Part shown: piece by piece, positions 1 to 9,400 of the stretch
How the letters are laid out: every line of letters starts with the position of its first letter
How positions within the stretch are numbered: the stretch's first letter is position 1
From: JAXMHQ01 sp046346665
Lineage (GTDB): Bacteria > Verrucomicrobiota > Verrucomicrobiia > Limisphaerales > JAXMHQ01
DNA: 64,000 nt
Reading direction: 5' to 3'
Assembly (NCBI GenBank): GCA_046346665.1
Contig: JAXMHQ010000008.1
Location: 65,355-129,354, forward strand
Notes under the pieces: model-generated
What the model was told of the DNA's origin: nothing
What the model saw: only the letters and a program-made list of their open reading frames with translations
Database searches by the model: none
Made by a program: the position numbers and the translations under genes

Positions 1-1
1 C

Positions 2-469
2 GACGCCGCCTACAAATCCCGCCAGGCCGAATTGTTCCGTCAACACCTGGAAGTCGCAGCCGAGACGGGGCTGAACTGCGTGATCCATCAGCGCGACGCC
101 CTCGAGGACACGCTCGCCGTGTTCCAGCCGTTCGCCAATCGCGTCCGCGGCGTGTTTCATTGTTTCGTCAACGACACCGCCACGATGCGGCGGATCCTGG
201 ATTTGAATTCGCTGGTGAGCTTCACGGGCGTGGCCACGTTCAAGAACGCGCAGGAAGTCCGGGACACGCTGGCGGCGACGCCGCTCGGGAGTTTCATGCT
301 GGAGACCGATTGTCCCTACCTCGCCCCGGTTCCCTACCGCGGCAAACGCTGCGAACCAGCGTACGTCCGCGACCTCTCCAAAGTCGTGCTCCAGGTCAAA
401 GGCTGCACGGAATCGGAGCTGAGCGCCGCCACCTGCGCCACGGCGGAGAAATTTTTCCGAGGCCTTTAA
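2..469 (+). CDS. tatD: TatD-family metal-dependent DNase, C-terminal part
   Basis: The reading frame is open from the left edge of the window, so the N-terminal part, including the first metal-binding HxD motif, is missing. The visible 155 residues match the second half of TatD hydrolases: an IHQRDA segment with a metal-ligand His, a GVFHCF segment with the next His, and LETDCPYLAP carrying the conserved Asp, followed by a PYRGKRCEP-like loop. TatD proteins are TIM-barrel Mg-dependent 3'-5' exonucleases acting on DNA and RNA in the cytoplasm. The gene converges on the leftward oxidoreductase at 550-3399 across an 80-bp spacer of inverted heptamer arrays. The family call is firm; the exact substrate is not. 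Confidence 0.88.
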   Translation, partial: DAAYKSRQAELFRQHLEVAAETGLNCVIHQRDALEDTLAVFQPFANRVRGVFHCFVNDTATMRRILDLNSLVSFTGVATFKNAQEVRDTLAATPLGSFMLETDCPYLAPVPYRGKRCEPAYVRDLSKVVLQVKGCTESELSAATCATAEKFFRGL

Positions 470-483
470 CGGCGGAGCCATTC

Positions 484-558
484 GGTTGCAAGTTGCAGGT
501 TGCGGGTTGGGCTCGCGTCAGGCCGGCAGGAACCTGCAACCTGCAACCATCAACCTGC
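484..558. repeat. Inverted pair of degenerate heptamer arrays
   Basis: The left arm (484-511) is four 7-nt units of GGTTGCA type. The right arm (531-558) is four units of AACCTGC type, the reverse complement of the left motif up to phase. The arms are 19 nt apart and could fold as a long imperfect hairpin between two convergent genes, so it may act as a bidirectional terminator. The right arm supplies the last three codons (Val-Ala-Gly) and the TGA stop (550-552) of the leftward gene. Confidence 0.75.
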
Positions 559-3399
559 AACTCCCTGGCCTTTCGCCAGCGCATTCGCCAGGAACTCCGC
601 CATGTGCAGCGACCGGATCGGCGTGAGGTGCAGCACCTGGTGCCGGCAGCTCGCGCCGTCGGTGATGAGGAGAGTGCCGAAGGGCTGGTTCCGCACCTGC
701 GCAATCAACGGCTCCGCCACCCGCACCGAAAGGTCATACTTCGATTCCAGCGCGCCGAACGCCCCCGCCATCCCGCAGCAGCCGCTGTCCAAAATGCTCG
801 CGATCCGTTGCGGGATGCGCTCCAGGAACGACTGCAGCCGCCGCCGGTTCGTGCCCGCCTTGACATGGCAATGCACATGCACGATCACGCGTTCCGACCT
901 TGAATTGAATTTCAACGCGTGCGGCTCCCGCTCCAGCAGGCCGGTGATAAAATCGTGAAACAGAAAACAGCGCTGGGCAACTTTTTCGCTGTTAGGCACC
1001 TTCAATTCGCGGTAGTCATCCACGAACATCGAATAACAGGACGGTTCCAGGAACACGATCGGCGCGTTGTCCACGTGCTGGTTCAACAGCGCCACATTGT
1101 GCCGGCCAAGCGCCGCCGCCTCGTCCAGGTTTCCCTGGCTGAACGCCGGCCGGCCGCAACACTTGCGCCCGCCCAGCAGCACCACCTCGAACCCGGCCGC
1201 CTCCAGCACCTTCACCGCCGCAATCCCGATGTTCGGCTCGTGGTAACGCACAAACGTGTCGTCCCACAACACCACCCGGCCGCGCGTCGCCGGGTGCGCA
1301 CGGTGGCGCTTCGTAAACCAATGATCGAACCGCTCGCCCGCGTAATGCGGCAGCTTTCGTTTCGACGTGATCCCCAGCACCCGCTCGCCCAGGAACCGCA
1401 TGATCGATGAATCCAGAAACTGGTTCGACAACGCCGGCATCCGGCACCCGATCCGGCCCAGCCGGTCGAGCGAGCTGAACAGCCGTTCGCGCATCGACAA
1501 ACCTCGGCGCCGGATGCGCGCGTGCTGCAGGTCGGCTTTCAGCAGCGCCAGGTTCACGTTGGACGGACATTCCGTGGCGCAGGCTTTGCACGACAGGCAT
1601 TGGCCCAGAGCCTCCTCGAGTTCGTCCGACAACAGCGGGTCGCGATCTTCCAGCCCGCGCCGTTCCAGCACCGCGCGGATCACGTTCGCGCGGCCGCGGG
1701 TGGACAGGATCTCCTGGCCCGTGACCGGCCAGGTCGGACACATCGTCGGCGCCGGCTTCAAACAGCCGCCGCAGCCGTTGCATTGTTCCAGGTTGCCCAG
1801 GAACGATTCGTCCTTCGCCGAATAAGCCAGCACCGGCTCGAACGGCAGCTTCAGCTCCTGCTCGGGCCGGATGCGCAAATTCGACGTGAACTCATAACGG
1901 CCGTCCGGGACGATTTTGCCCGGGTTGAACACGTTGTGCGGATCGAATGACGCCTTGATCTCCTGCATCAGTGTGAGGAGATCCGGCCCGAGTTGTTCGG
2001 GCATGAATTCCGTGCGCGCGATGCCCACGCCGTGTTCCGCGGCAAGCGATCCCTTGAATTGCCGTACCAGGGCCGACACCTCGCCGGCCACCGCACGGTA
2101 TTTCTTCACGCCGTCGCGCGTGTGCAGGTCGATCACCGGCCGCACGTGGAGCAATCCCGCCGCCGCGTGACCGTAATAGGACGCCTCAAGCCCGAGCCGC
2201 CGCATAATGGCTTCCAAGGCGCGGACGAATGCCGGCAACTGCTCCGGGCGCACCGCCATGTCCTCGATGCCGGGCACCGGTTTGGCCGCGCCTTTGCGCC
2301 CGGTCAACAGCGATAACCCCGCCTTGCGCAGCGCCCACACCTGCGCCGCCGCCTGCGGCGTCTGCAGAATTTTCCGCCGCACCCCCAGCTTCCGCCGCCC
2401 CAGCGTCTCCAGCCGCTCTTCTGCGTTGTCAAAAAACTCCACCGCCAGCACCGACTCCGCCGGCAAAGCGTCGAGGTCCAACAAATCCCGCGCCGCCTGG
2501 AACTCCAACTGCCCCCTCGTCTGGTCCAGCAACACACGGTCCATGTGCTCCACCGCCGCCGGCTTCAGATCCATCACCGCCACCGCCGCCTCCATCGCCG
2601 CATCCACGGAATCGAAAAACAGCAGGCCCACCCCGCGCTCGGACGGCAGCGGCACGATTTTGATTTCAGCCGACAGGATCGCCCCCAGCGTGCCTTCGCT
2701 GCCGCAGATCACGTTCAACAAATTGCCCGGTTCCCGCAGACAGCGGTCAAGCCCGTAACCCGGCCAGCGCTTCATCAATCCCTCCGGGAACCGCTCCCGG
2801 ATGCTCAACGCGTTCAAATGAACGATGTCCTCGACCAATTCGCGCTGCCGGGGCAGCGTCCCGCGCGCCGGCCCCACCATCACAAACCGGCCGCCCGACA
2901 TCACCAGGTCCACCTCGTTCACATGATCCGCCGTGGTCCCGTAGACCGGCGTGTGCGACCCGCTCGAATTGTTCGCGATCATCCCCCCCAGCGTCGCGCG
3001 CGAACTGGTTGCCACATCCGGCCCGAAACAAAATCCGTGCGGCCGCAAAAAATTGTTCAGGTGATCCAGCACCACGCCCGCCCCGACGCGCACCGTGCGC
3101 CGTTCCAGGTCCAGATCCACGATCTGCCGGTTATACCGCGCAAAATCGATGACAAGCCCTTCCCCAACCGCGCCGCCGGCCAGGCCGGTGCCCGCCCCGC
3201 GCGGAATGATCTGCACCCCCGCCTGCGTGGCTGCTTCGACGATCGCGATGGATTGTTTCGTGCCGCGCGGAAAGGCCACGGCGAGCGGTTCGATCTGGTA
3301 AAGCGACGCGTCGGTGGCGTAAAGCTGCCGGGTCAGGTTATCGAATGCCACTTCGCAATTGACCGCCGCCAGGGTGGAAAGCTGTTGCGTCGACGTCAT
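550..3399 (-). CDS. FAD-linked and Fe-S D-2-hydroxyacid dehydrogenase (YdiJ/GlcD-GlpC fusion type)
   Basis: A 949-residue fusion. The N-terminal half is a GlcD-like FAD-binding oxidoreductase with the PRGAGTGLAGG nucleotide loop near residue 65 and an FAD-linked oxidase C-domain. After about residue 530 come two 4Fe-4S motifs (CNGCGGC and CLSCKAC), and the C-terminal third carries two CCG cysteine-rich motifs (GRKCCGRP, SGCCGMAG). This architecture belongs to cytoplasmic or membrane-associated dehydrogenases for D-lactate, glycolate or D-2-hydroxyglutarate that feed electrons to the quinone pool. The open frame runs 78 codons further upstream, but that part is spacer-repeat translation; ATG 3399 begins the recognisable domain. 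No clear Shine-Dalgarno sequence is seen. The exact substrate cannot be told from sequence. Confidence 0.88.
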   Translation of the reverse strand: MTSTQQLSTLAAVNCEVAFDNLTRQLYATDASLYQIEPLAVAFPRGTKQSIAIVEAATQAGVQIIPRGAGTGLAGGAVGEGLVIDFARYNRQIVDLDLERRTVRVGAGVVLDHLNNFLRPHGFCFGPDVATSSRATLGGMIANNSSGSHTPVYGTTADHVNEVDLVMSGGRFVMVGPARGTLPRQRELVEDIVHLNALSIRERFPEGLMKRWPGYGLDRCLREPGNLLNVICGSEGTLGAILSAEIKIVPLPSERGVGLLFFDSVDAAMEAAVAVMDLKPAAVEHMDRVLLDQTRGQLEFQAARDLLDLDALPAESVLAVEFFDNAEERLETLGRRKLGVRRKILQTPQAAAQVWALRKAGLSLLTGRKGAAKPVPGIEDMAVRPEQLPAFVRALEAIMRRLGLEASYYGHAAAGLLHVRPVIDLHTRDGVKKYRAVAGEVSALVRQFKGSLAAEHGVGIARTEFMPEQLGPDLLTLMQEIKASFDPHNVFNPGKIVPDGRYEFTSNLRIRPEQELKLPFEPVLAYSAKDESFLGNLEQCNGCGGCLKPAPTMCPTWPVTGQEILSTRGRANVIRAVLERRGLEDRDPLLSDELEEALGQCLSCKACATECPSNVNLALLKADLQHARIRRRGLSMRERLFSSLDRLGRIGCRMPALSNQFLDSSIMRFLGERVLGITSKRKLPHYAGERFDHWFTKRHRAHPATRGRVVLWDDTFVRYHEPNIGIAAVKVLEAAGFEVVLLGGRKCCGRPAFSQGNLDEAAALGRHNVALLNQHVDNAPIVFLEPSCYSMFVDDYRELKVPNSEKVAQRCFLFHDFITGLLEREPHALKFNSRSERVIVHVHCHVKAGTNRRRLQSFLERIPQRIASILDSGCCGMAGAFGALESKYDLSVRVAEPLIAQVRNQPFGTLLITDGASCRHQVLHLTPIRSLHMAEFLANALAKGQGVAG

Positions 3400-3450
3400 C
3401 GGGCGACCCCAATTTACCGGCCGCCCGCCCCAATGACAACCCATTGAAAT

Positions 3451-3478
3451 GCGGAATGCGAAGTGCGGAGTGCGGAAT
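3451..3478. repeat. Degenerate heptamer array (GCGGAAT type)
   Basis: Four 7-nt units in register: GCGGAAT, GCGAAGT, GCGGAGT and GCGGAAT. It lies in the 245-bp spacer between the divergent dehydrogenase and the FAH gene. A two-unit CACTTCG remnant at 4534-4547, on the other side of the FAH gene, reads like the opposite strand of the same motif. Confidence 0.7.
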
Positions 3479-3481
3479 GGC

Positions 3482-3596
3482 GTAGCCGCAATCGTGAGAT
3501 TGCGGTTCCACCAGCAGCCGGGATCCCGATCCGCGATTTTACAATCGCGGCTACGTCGGCTGCCCCCCGTAGCCGCGATCGTCAGATCGCGGTTCC
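3482..3596. repeat. Three copies of the GTAGCCGCGATCGTCAGATC palindromic repeat
   Basis: Copies lie at 3482-3509 (+), 3531-3554 (reverse complement) and 3569-3596 (+). Each is a GTAGCC tag followed by CGCGATC, three or four loop bases and GATCGCGG, which forms a 7-8 bp hairpin. Arm changes are compensated (CAATC with GATTG; CGATT with AATCG), so pairing is kept while sequence varies. Further copies lie at 6361, 17087, 17236 and 32682. The size and dispersed intergenic placement resemble REP/BIME elements. No associated transposase is visible here. Confidence 0.85.
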
Positions 3597-3644
3597 CCAA
3601 AGCTTGCGAGAGCCCCGGTCCCCTTGTTACCATCGCCCCGCCTT

Positions 3645-4400
3645 ATGGCTGCCATCGGACGATTTCAAAAAGGAGACGAAGTCTTCCACGCGAAAGTTGT
3701 CGATGGCGAATTATTCAAACTGCGCGGCGACGTGTTCGGCTCGCCCTCCTTCGACCGCAAACCCATTCCCCTCCGCGGCGTCCGCACCCTCACCCCGGTC
3801 TCGCCATCCAAGGTCATCGCGGTCGGATTGAACTACGCCGATCACGCGCGGGAAACCGGCAAGGCGCTGCCGAAGGAACCGCTCTTTTGGTTCAAGGCGA
3901 ACACCTCGATTATTCCCGACGGCGCGAAGATTGAGATTCCGTTTCCGGAACATCGCACGGATTTCGAGGCGGAACTGTGCATCGTCATCGGCCGCCGCGT
4001 CCGCAACGTGACGCCGTCGTCCGCCGCCCGCTACATCTTCGGCTACACCGCCGCCCAAGACATCAGCGATCGAACGATCCAGAATTCCGAAAGCCAGTGG
4101 GCGCGGTGCAAATCGTTCGACACCTTCACGCCGTTCGGGCCCTATGTGGAAACCAAGCTCGACCCGGCGCACCTGACCATTCAGCTTTTCCAGAACGGCC
4201 AGCTCCGGCAGAACTCGAACACGAGCCAATTGATTTTCAACTGCCACAAGCTCGTCAGTTTCATCTCCACCAATCTCACCCTGCTCCCCGGCGACATCAT
4301 CCTCACCGGCACCCCCAGCGGCATCGGCCCGCTGAAATCCGGCGACCGCCTGGAAGTCCGCATCCAGGGCCTCGCGCCGCTGGTCAACGGGGTGAAATAG
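3645..4400 (+). CDS. Fumarylacetoacetate hydrolase (FAH) family protein
   Basis: A 251-residue single-domain member of the FAH/HpcE superfamily, which cleaves or isomerises 2,4-dioxo acids and acylpyruvates in the cytoplasm using Mg or Mn. The metal ligands are visible as E108 and E110 in DFEAEL and D139 in TAAQDISDR; GLNYADHARE near residue 60, SFDTFTPFGP and the C-terminal LTGTPSGIG loop are further family marks. ATG 3645 starts the conserved N-terminus; an upstream TTG in frame is unlikely because it lies in spacer sequence. It could be an acylpyruvase, oxaloacetate decarboxylase or 2-keto-3-deoxy sugar-acid enzyme. There is no pathway partner next to it to decide. Confidence 0.9.
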   Translation: MAAIGRFQKGDEVFHAKVVDGELFKLRGDVFGSPSFDRKPIPLRGVRTLTPVSPSKVIAVGLNYADHARETGKALPKEPLFWFKANTSIIPDGAKIEIPFPEHRTDFEAELCIVIGRRVRNVTPSSAARYIFGYTAAQDISDRTIQNSESQWARCKSFDTFTPFGPYVETKLDPAHLTIQLFQNGQLRQNSNTSQLIFNCHKLVSFISTNLTLLPGDIILTGTPSGIGPLKSGDRLEVRIQGLAPLVNGVK

Positions 4401-4533
4401 ATTGTCGCGCGAAGCTCGCGACGGCCGCGAAGGAACGGCTTGATAAATCAAGAACCGCCCGAAAGGATCTTCCCCAGAAACATCTTCGCGTCCTTCGTTT
4501 CTTCGTGGTTGAATAATCTCTTCGTGGTGAGCA

Positions 4534-4547
4534 CACTTCGCACTTCG
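4534..4547. repeat. Short CACTTCG heptamer remnant
   Basis: Two perfect 7-nt CACTTCG units just before the proS start. They resemble the reverse complement of the array at 3451-3478. The preceding spacer (4401-4533) also contains loose CTTCGTGG and CCTTCGTT octamers facing a CGAAGGAACG segment at about 4428. Only two units are clean, so this is a weak call alone. Confidence 0.4.
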
Positions 4548-4551
4548 AATT

Positions 4552-6291
4552 ATGAAGTGGACACAGACGCTCATTCCGACGCTGAAAGAAACTCCCGCCG
4601 AGGCGGAAATCATTTCGCACAAGCTGCTGCTCCGGGCCGGGCTGATCCGGAAACTCGCCGGCGGGCTCTATACCTTTCTCCCCCTCGGCCTCCGCAGCCT
4701 GCGCAAGGTGGAACAGATCATCCGCGAGGAAATGAACCGCGCCGGCGCGCTGGAACTGCTCATGCCCGCCCTGCAGCCCCCGGAAATCTGGCAGCAAAGC
4801 GGCCGCTACGAAACCGCCGCCGACGTGCTCTACAAGGTCCGCGACCGCGCCAAAAAGGAATGGGTGCTCAGCCCCACCGCCGAGGAAGTCATCACCACCC
4901 TCGCCGCCGGCGAAATCAATTCGTACCGCCAGCTCCCCCTCAATTTCTACCAGGTCAGCGTCAAGTTCCGCGATGAAATCCGCCCGCGCTTCGGCCTCAT
5001 GCGCGCCAAGGAATTCATCATGAAAGACGCCTACAGCTTCGATGTCAGCGACGAGAACGCCATGGCGTGTTATCACCGGATGTACGAAGCCTACAAGCGC
5101 ATCTTCAACCGGTGCGGACTTCAGAACTTCCCCGTCGAAGCCGACACCGGCGTCATCGGCGGCAATTACTCCCACGAATTCATGGTGCCCGCCGAGACCG
5201 GTGAGAATGAAGTCGTCTTCTGCGAAGCCTGCGGCTACGCCGCCAACGTGGAAAAAGCCACCAGCGGCATTCCCAAAACCGCCCCTCGCGATGCCGGCGC
5301 TGCTCCCGAGAAGTTCGCCACTCCAGGCGTGCTCACGATCGAGGCCCTCAGCAAAGACCCCTACAAGGTCCCGGCCAATCGCCAGATCAAAACCCTCATC
5401 TACATCGCCGACAGCAAGCCGGTCCTGATCCTGGTCCGCGGCGACGATCAACTCAACGAAGCCAAACTGGCCGGCGCGCTCGGAACTCCCACGTTCCGCC
5501 CGGCTGAACCCGACGAAATCTTCGCCGCGCTCGGCGCCCACCCGGGCAGCCTCGGCGCGGTGACAACCACCCTCAAGACCACCGGACTGAAAATCTTCGC
5601 CGACGAACGCCTGCGCGGCGCCGCCGAAATGACAACCGGCGCGAACGAGGACGGATTCCACCTGCGCAACGTCGCCATCGACCGCGATATCCAGGTCGGG
5701 CAATGGAAGGATTTGCGCACCGTGGCCAAGGGCGAGCCCTGTGTGAAATGCGGGAAGTCCCTCAAGATCCGCCGCGCCATCGAGGTCGGCCACGTGTTCA
5801 AGCTCGGAACCAAATACAGCGAGAAATTGAATGCGACCTTCCTCGCCGAGGACGGCTCGCGGCATCCGTGCGTGATGGGCTGCTATGGCATCGGGGTGAC
5901 CCGCACCCTCCAGGCCGTGATCGAACAAAGCAACGACAAGGACGGCATCGTCTGGCCCGTCAGCGTCGCGCCTTACACGGTCTGCATCACCCCGCTCGCC
6001 GTGGCGAAGGAAAGCCCCGTGATGCAGCTCGCCGAAAAACTTTACGGCGAACTCACGGCGCGCGGCGTGGATGTGATCCTCGACGACCGCGACGAGCGCC
6101 CGGGATCGAAGTTCAAGGATTCCGAGCTGGTGGGCTTCCCGATCCGGGTGGCCATCGGCGAAAAATCGCTGGCCAAAGGCGAAGTGGAAATCAAGCCCCG
6201 TTCCGGCGCGATGATCGCCGCCAAGCCCGAGGAAGCCATGGAGAAGGTGCTCGCCCTGATCGCGCAACTGACGCCGGCGGCCCAAGGATAA
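4552..6291 (+). CDS. proS: Prolyl-tRNA synthetase
   Basis: A 579-residue class II aminoacyl-tRNA synthetase that charges tRNA-Pro in the cytoplasm. Motif 2 is seen at residues 140-165 (RDEIRPRFGLMRAKEF, then KDAYSF) and motif 3 near 443-459 (GCYGIGVTRTL). Between them lies the long insertion typical of the bacterial (E. coli-like) ProS, which carries the editing domain. The C-terminal anticodon-binding domain includes DDRDERPGSKFKD. Length agrees with the bacterial type of about 570 residues. ATG 4552 matches the family N-terminus (KWTQTLIPTLKE). There is no Shine-Dalgarno sequence and it is not obviously in an operon. Confidence 0.97.
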   Translation: MKWTQTLIPTLKETPAEAEIISHKLLLRAGLIRKLAGGLYTFLPLGLRSLRKVEQIIREEMNRAGALELLMPALQPPEIWQQSGRYETAADVLYKVRDRAKKEWVLSPTAEEVITTLAAGEINSYRQLPLNFYQVSVKFRDEIRPRFGLMRAKEFIMKDAYSFDVSDENAMACYHRMYEAYKRIFNRCGLQNFPVEADTGVIGGNYSHEFMVPAETGENEVVFCEACGYAANVEKATSGIPKTAPRDAGAAPEKFATPGVLTIEALSKDPYKVPANRQIKTLIYIADSKPVLILVRGDDQLNEAKLAGALGTPTFRPAEPDEIFAALGAHPGSLGAVTTTLKTTGLKIFADERLRGAAEMTTGANEDGFHLRNVAIDRDIQVGQWKDLRTVAKGEPCVKCGKSLKIRRAIEVGHVFKLGTKYSEKLNATFLAEDGSRHPCVMGCYGIGVTRTLQAVIEQSNDKDGIVWPVSVAPYTVCITPLAVAKESPVMQLAEKLYGELTARGVDVILDDRDERPGSKFKDSELVGFPIRVAIGEKSLAKGEVEIKPRSGAMIAAKPEEAMEKVLALIAQLTPAAQG

Positions 6292-6304
6292 GCCAGGGCC
6301 GGCG

Positions 6305-6352
6305 GGGACGCCGTCCCTCCCATCGACGGGACCGACGCCACCCCGGCGTCCC
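6305..6352. repeat. Inverted repeat with GGGACGCCG arms downstream of proS
   Basis: Perfect 9-bp arms, GGGACGCCG at 6305-6313 and CGGCGTCCC at 6344-6352, with a smaller GTCCCTCCC/GACGGGAC pairing between. It starts 14 bp after the proS stop and could serve as a transcription end, though no T-run follows. A related GGACGGCGC palindrome is at 40083-40103. Confidence 0.55.
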
Positions 6353-6360
6353 TAATCCTC

Positions 6361-6387
6361 GTAGCCGCGATTGTAAAATCGCGGATC
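6361..6387. repeat. Copy of the GTAGCCGCGAT palindromic repeat
   Basis: Same family as at 3482-3596, in the variant with an AATCG/CGATT stem and a TAAA loop, identical over 24 nt to the complement of the copy at 3531-3554. It lies in the spacer upstream of the giant secreted protein. Confidence 0.8.
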
Positions 6388-6492
6388 TTCGGTCCTGCGG
6401 AACTCGCGGTGTTTTCCGCATTTCCTCACCCATTCGGCTTGACTGCAACCTCGCCCTGTGTCACTCATAATCGACCAGGATAAGGACCCCGC

Positions 6493-9400
6493 GTGACTTC
6501 CAGACGATCATTTTTCGTAATGGTGCTGACAGCCTTCTGCGGGGGCAATGCCCTGACCGCCGCAACGCTCTATGTCAATGTCAGTGGCACCAACCCCAAC
6601 CCGCCCTTCGCCGCCTGGGCCACGGCGGCGACGAATATTCAGGATGCGGTGGATATGGCGACTCCGGGTGATTTGGTTCTTGTAACAAACGGGGTTTACC
6701 AGGAAGGCGGGCGCATTGTGTACGGCGCGTTAATGAATCGTGTCGCTGCGACCAGCGCGATAACTGTTCAAAGCGTGAATGGAGCGGGCGTTACAAGGAT
6801 TACCGGGTCCGCATACCGTGGGGATTCCGCGATTCGGTGCGTTTACCTTACAAATGGGGCTTCCTTGGTGGGGTTCACCCTCGAAAGCGGGGCAACGAGG
6901 AACGCGGGTGATGAATTTGCGGAACAATGTGGCGGAGGTGTCTGGTGCGAATCAAGCAGCGCAGTGTTGTCAAACTGCGTCATAACCGGATGCACAGCCA
7001 ATTGTGGCGGTGGTGGAGCATATCAAGGCACCCTATACAGCTGCGTTGTTAGCAATAATTCCTCGGGCCCCGGAGATGAGACCTTCGGACTGGGTCACGG
7101 AGGGGGCGGGTATTCCAACGTCCTGAACAACTGCAGCATTTCAGCAAATCTGTCCTATTACGGAGGTGGAGCTTTTGGCTGCGTTCTAAACAATTGCACC
7201 GTTACCTCAAATACGGCCGAAGAAGGGGGCGGGGCAGATAACTCGACTATCCACAATTCGATATTGATCGGGAACACGCAAAACAATCAGTGGAACAGCA
7301 GCCTGGATTACTGCTGTATTCAGCCATTGGTAGAGGGCGCCGGAAATATCGACAGCGATCCTCAATTGACTGACGGAAGTCGTATCTCCGCCGCTTCACC
7401 TTGTCGAGGTGCCGGAAGCGCGCTTTACAGTGCCGGGACCGATATCGATGGGGAGCCTTGGCTGAATCCACCATCAATCGGATGCGACGAATATTATGTG
7501 CCATGGGGGCCACTGACCGTCGCCATCAGCGCTGGCGCCACAAACGCCATCAGCGCATTTAATCTGAGCTTTTCCGGCCTCATTGTTGGCGGGTACACGG
7601 GTCTCATTTGGAATTTGGGGGACGGAACAACCATTAGTAACCAGCTGAACATTTCACATACCTGGATGGCGCCAGGCGACTATACACTCTACCTGACTGT
7701 TTATAATTCCACTTATTTTGACGGCGTAAGTAATTCCGTAACCGTCCACATTCGCGATCACCCGGTTCAGTACGTATCCCCCGCCAGCCTTAACCCTTCG
7801 CCGCCTTATACGACATGGCAAAACGCGGCTCACGCTATTCAGGATGCACTAGATAGCGGGTTCGCAGGAGGCACAGTTCTGGTCAGTAACGGTGTGTACT
7901 CAACTGGCGGAAGGACTGTTTATGGTTCGCTCACGAACCGCGTTGCGGCAACGCAACCTATGACGATTCGCAGCGTGAACGGCCCAGCAGTCACAATCAT
8001 TCAAGGCAATCCTGGAGGAGGTGAGACCGCAGTTCGCTGCGTCTACCTCACCAACGGCGCTTCCTTGTCTGGGTTCACCCTGACCGGAGGATCAACGCGC
8101 AACGACGGCGACAGCTACTTGGAACAGAGTGGCGCAGCCGTGTGGTGTGAGTCAACGAATGGCTATGTTTCAAACTGCGTCATCAGCGCAAGCTCCGCAG
8201 CCTATAGTGGTGGGGCTGCGTATGAAGGCACACTTTACAGCTGCACCCTCAGCAACAATTCGGCGTTCAATTACGGTGGCGGTGCGATGAACAGTGTTTT
8301 GAATGTCTGTTGGCTTTATAGCAACGCGTCTTACTCTGGAGGCGGAGCAGCAGGATGCCTTCTAAACAACTGCACCCTGGTCTCGAACGCCGCACAATAT
8401 GGTGGCGGCACGGACGGCGGCACGATGAACAATTGTATCATAGCTGCAAACACGGCTCCCAACGGACCAAACTATTACGGCGGCACACTGAACTACTGCT
8501 GCACCCAACCACTACCCTCCACAGGCTCGGGAAACATCGCCAACGACCCGCACCTTTCGGATTCTGTGCATCTCACAGGTGCTTCACCTTGTCGCAATGC
8601 CGGCATCTTCTCGGTTCTCGGGATGCTGGATTTGGATGCGCAGCCGTTTCTCAATCCTCCGTCGATCGGGTGCGATGAATACTATGCTAGCGACATGAAT
8701 GGACCGCTCCTGCCGACCATCATCGTGGACATCACAAACGCATTGACTGCTTATACGTTCACCTTCACGGGGTCGATTTCTGGCCGATACACGCAGTTCG
8801 TCTGGAATTTCGGCGACGGAACATCGATGACGAATCAACTCGTGGTGACCCACACCTGGCCGCTGCAAGGCGATTTTCCGGTTGTTTTAACAGCCTACAA
8901 TGAAACCTATCCTGGCGGAATTGCATCCACCGTCACGGTGCATACGCTCGACCATCCAGTGCAATATGTATCCTCAAACGGTATCAACCCGGTGCCACCG
9001 TATTTGTCTTGGGCGACTGCAGCCACGAACATACAGGATGCGATTAACGCGGGCTATTACGGCGGCACGATCCTCGTAAGCAACGGAATCTATTCAGCCG
9101 GCGGAAGAGTCACGACAGGAGCGCTCACCAATCGCGTGGCAATCTCCATACCGATGACCGTCACAAGCATCAATGGTCCGAATTTCACGGTTATCAAGGG
9201 CTTTCAAATCCCGGGCATCGTCTTCGACGGCAGCGCCGTGCGATGTGCTTATCTTACCAACGGCGCCTCGCTGATCGGGTTCACGCTGACAGGCGGGGGA
9301 ACTGCACCCTATGAATTTACCGCCGGAAACGACCAATCGGGCGGCGGAATCTGGTGCGAATCTGCGGGGGCGACGATCTCTAACTGCGTCATCGTCGGTA

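Noticed and set aside
4384..6285. 633-residue leftward frame opposite proS
   Set aside because: An antisense shadow of a highly conserved gene; composition is Gly/Ala/Asp-rich without motifs.
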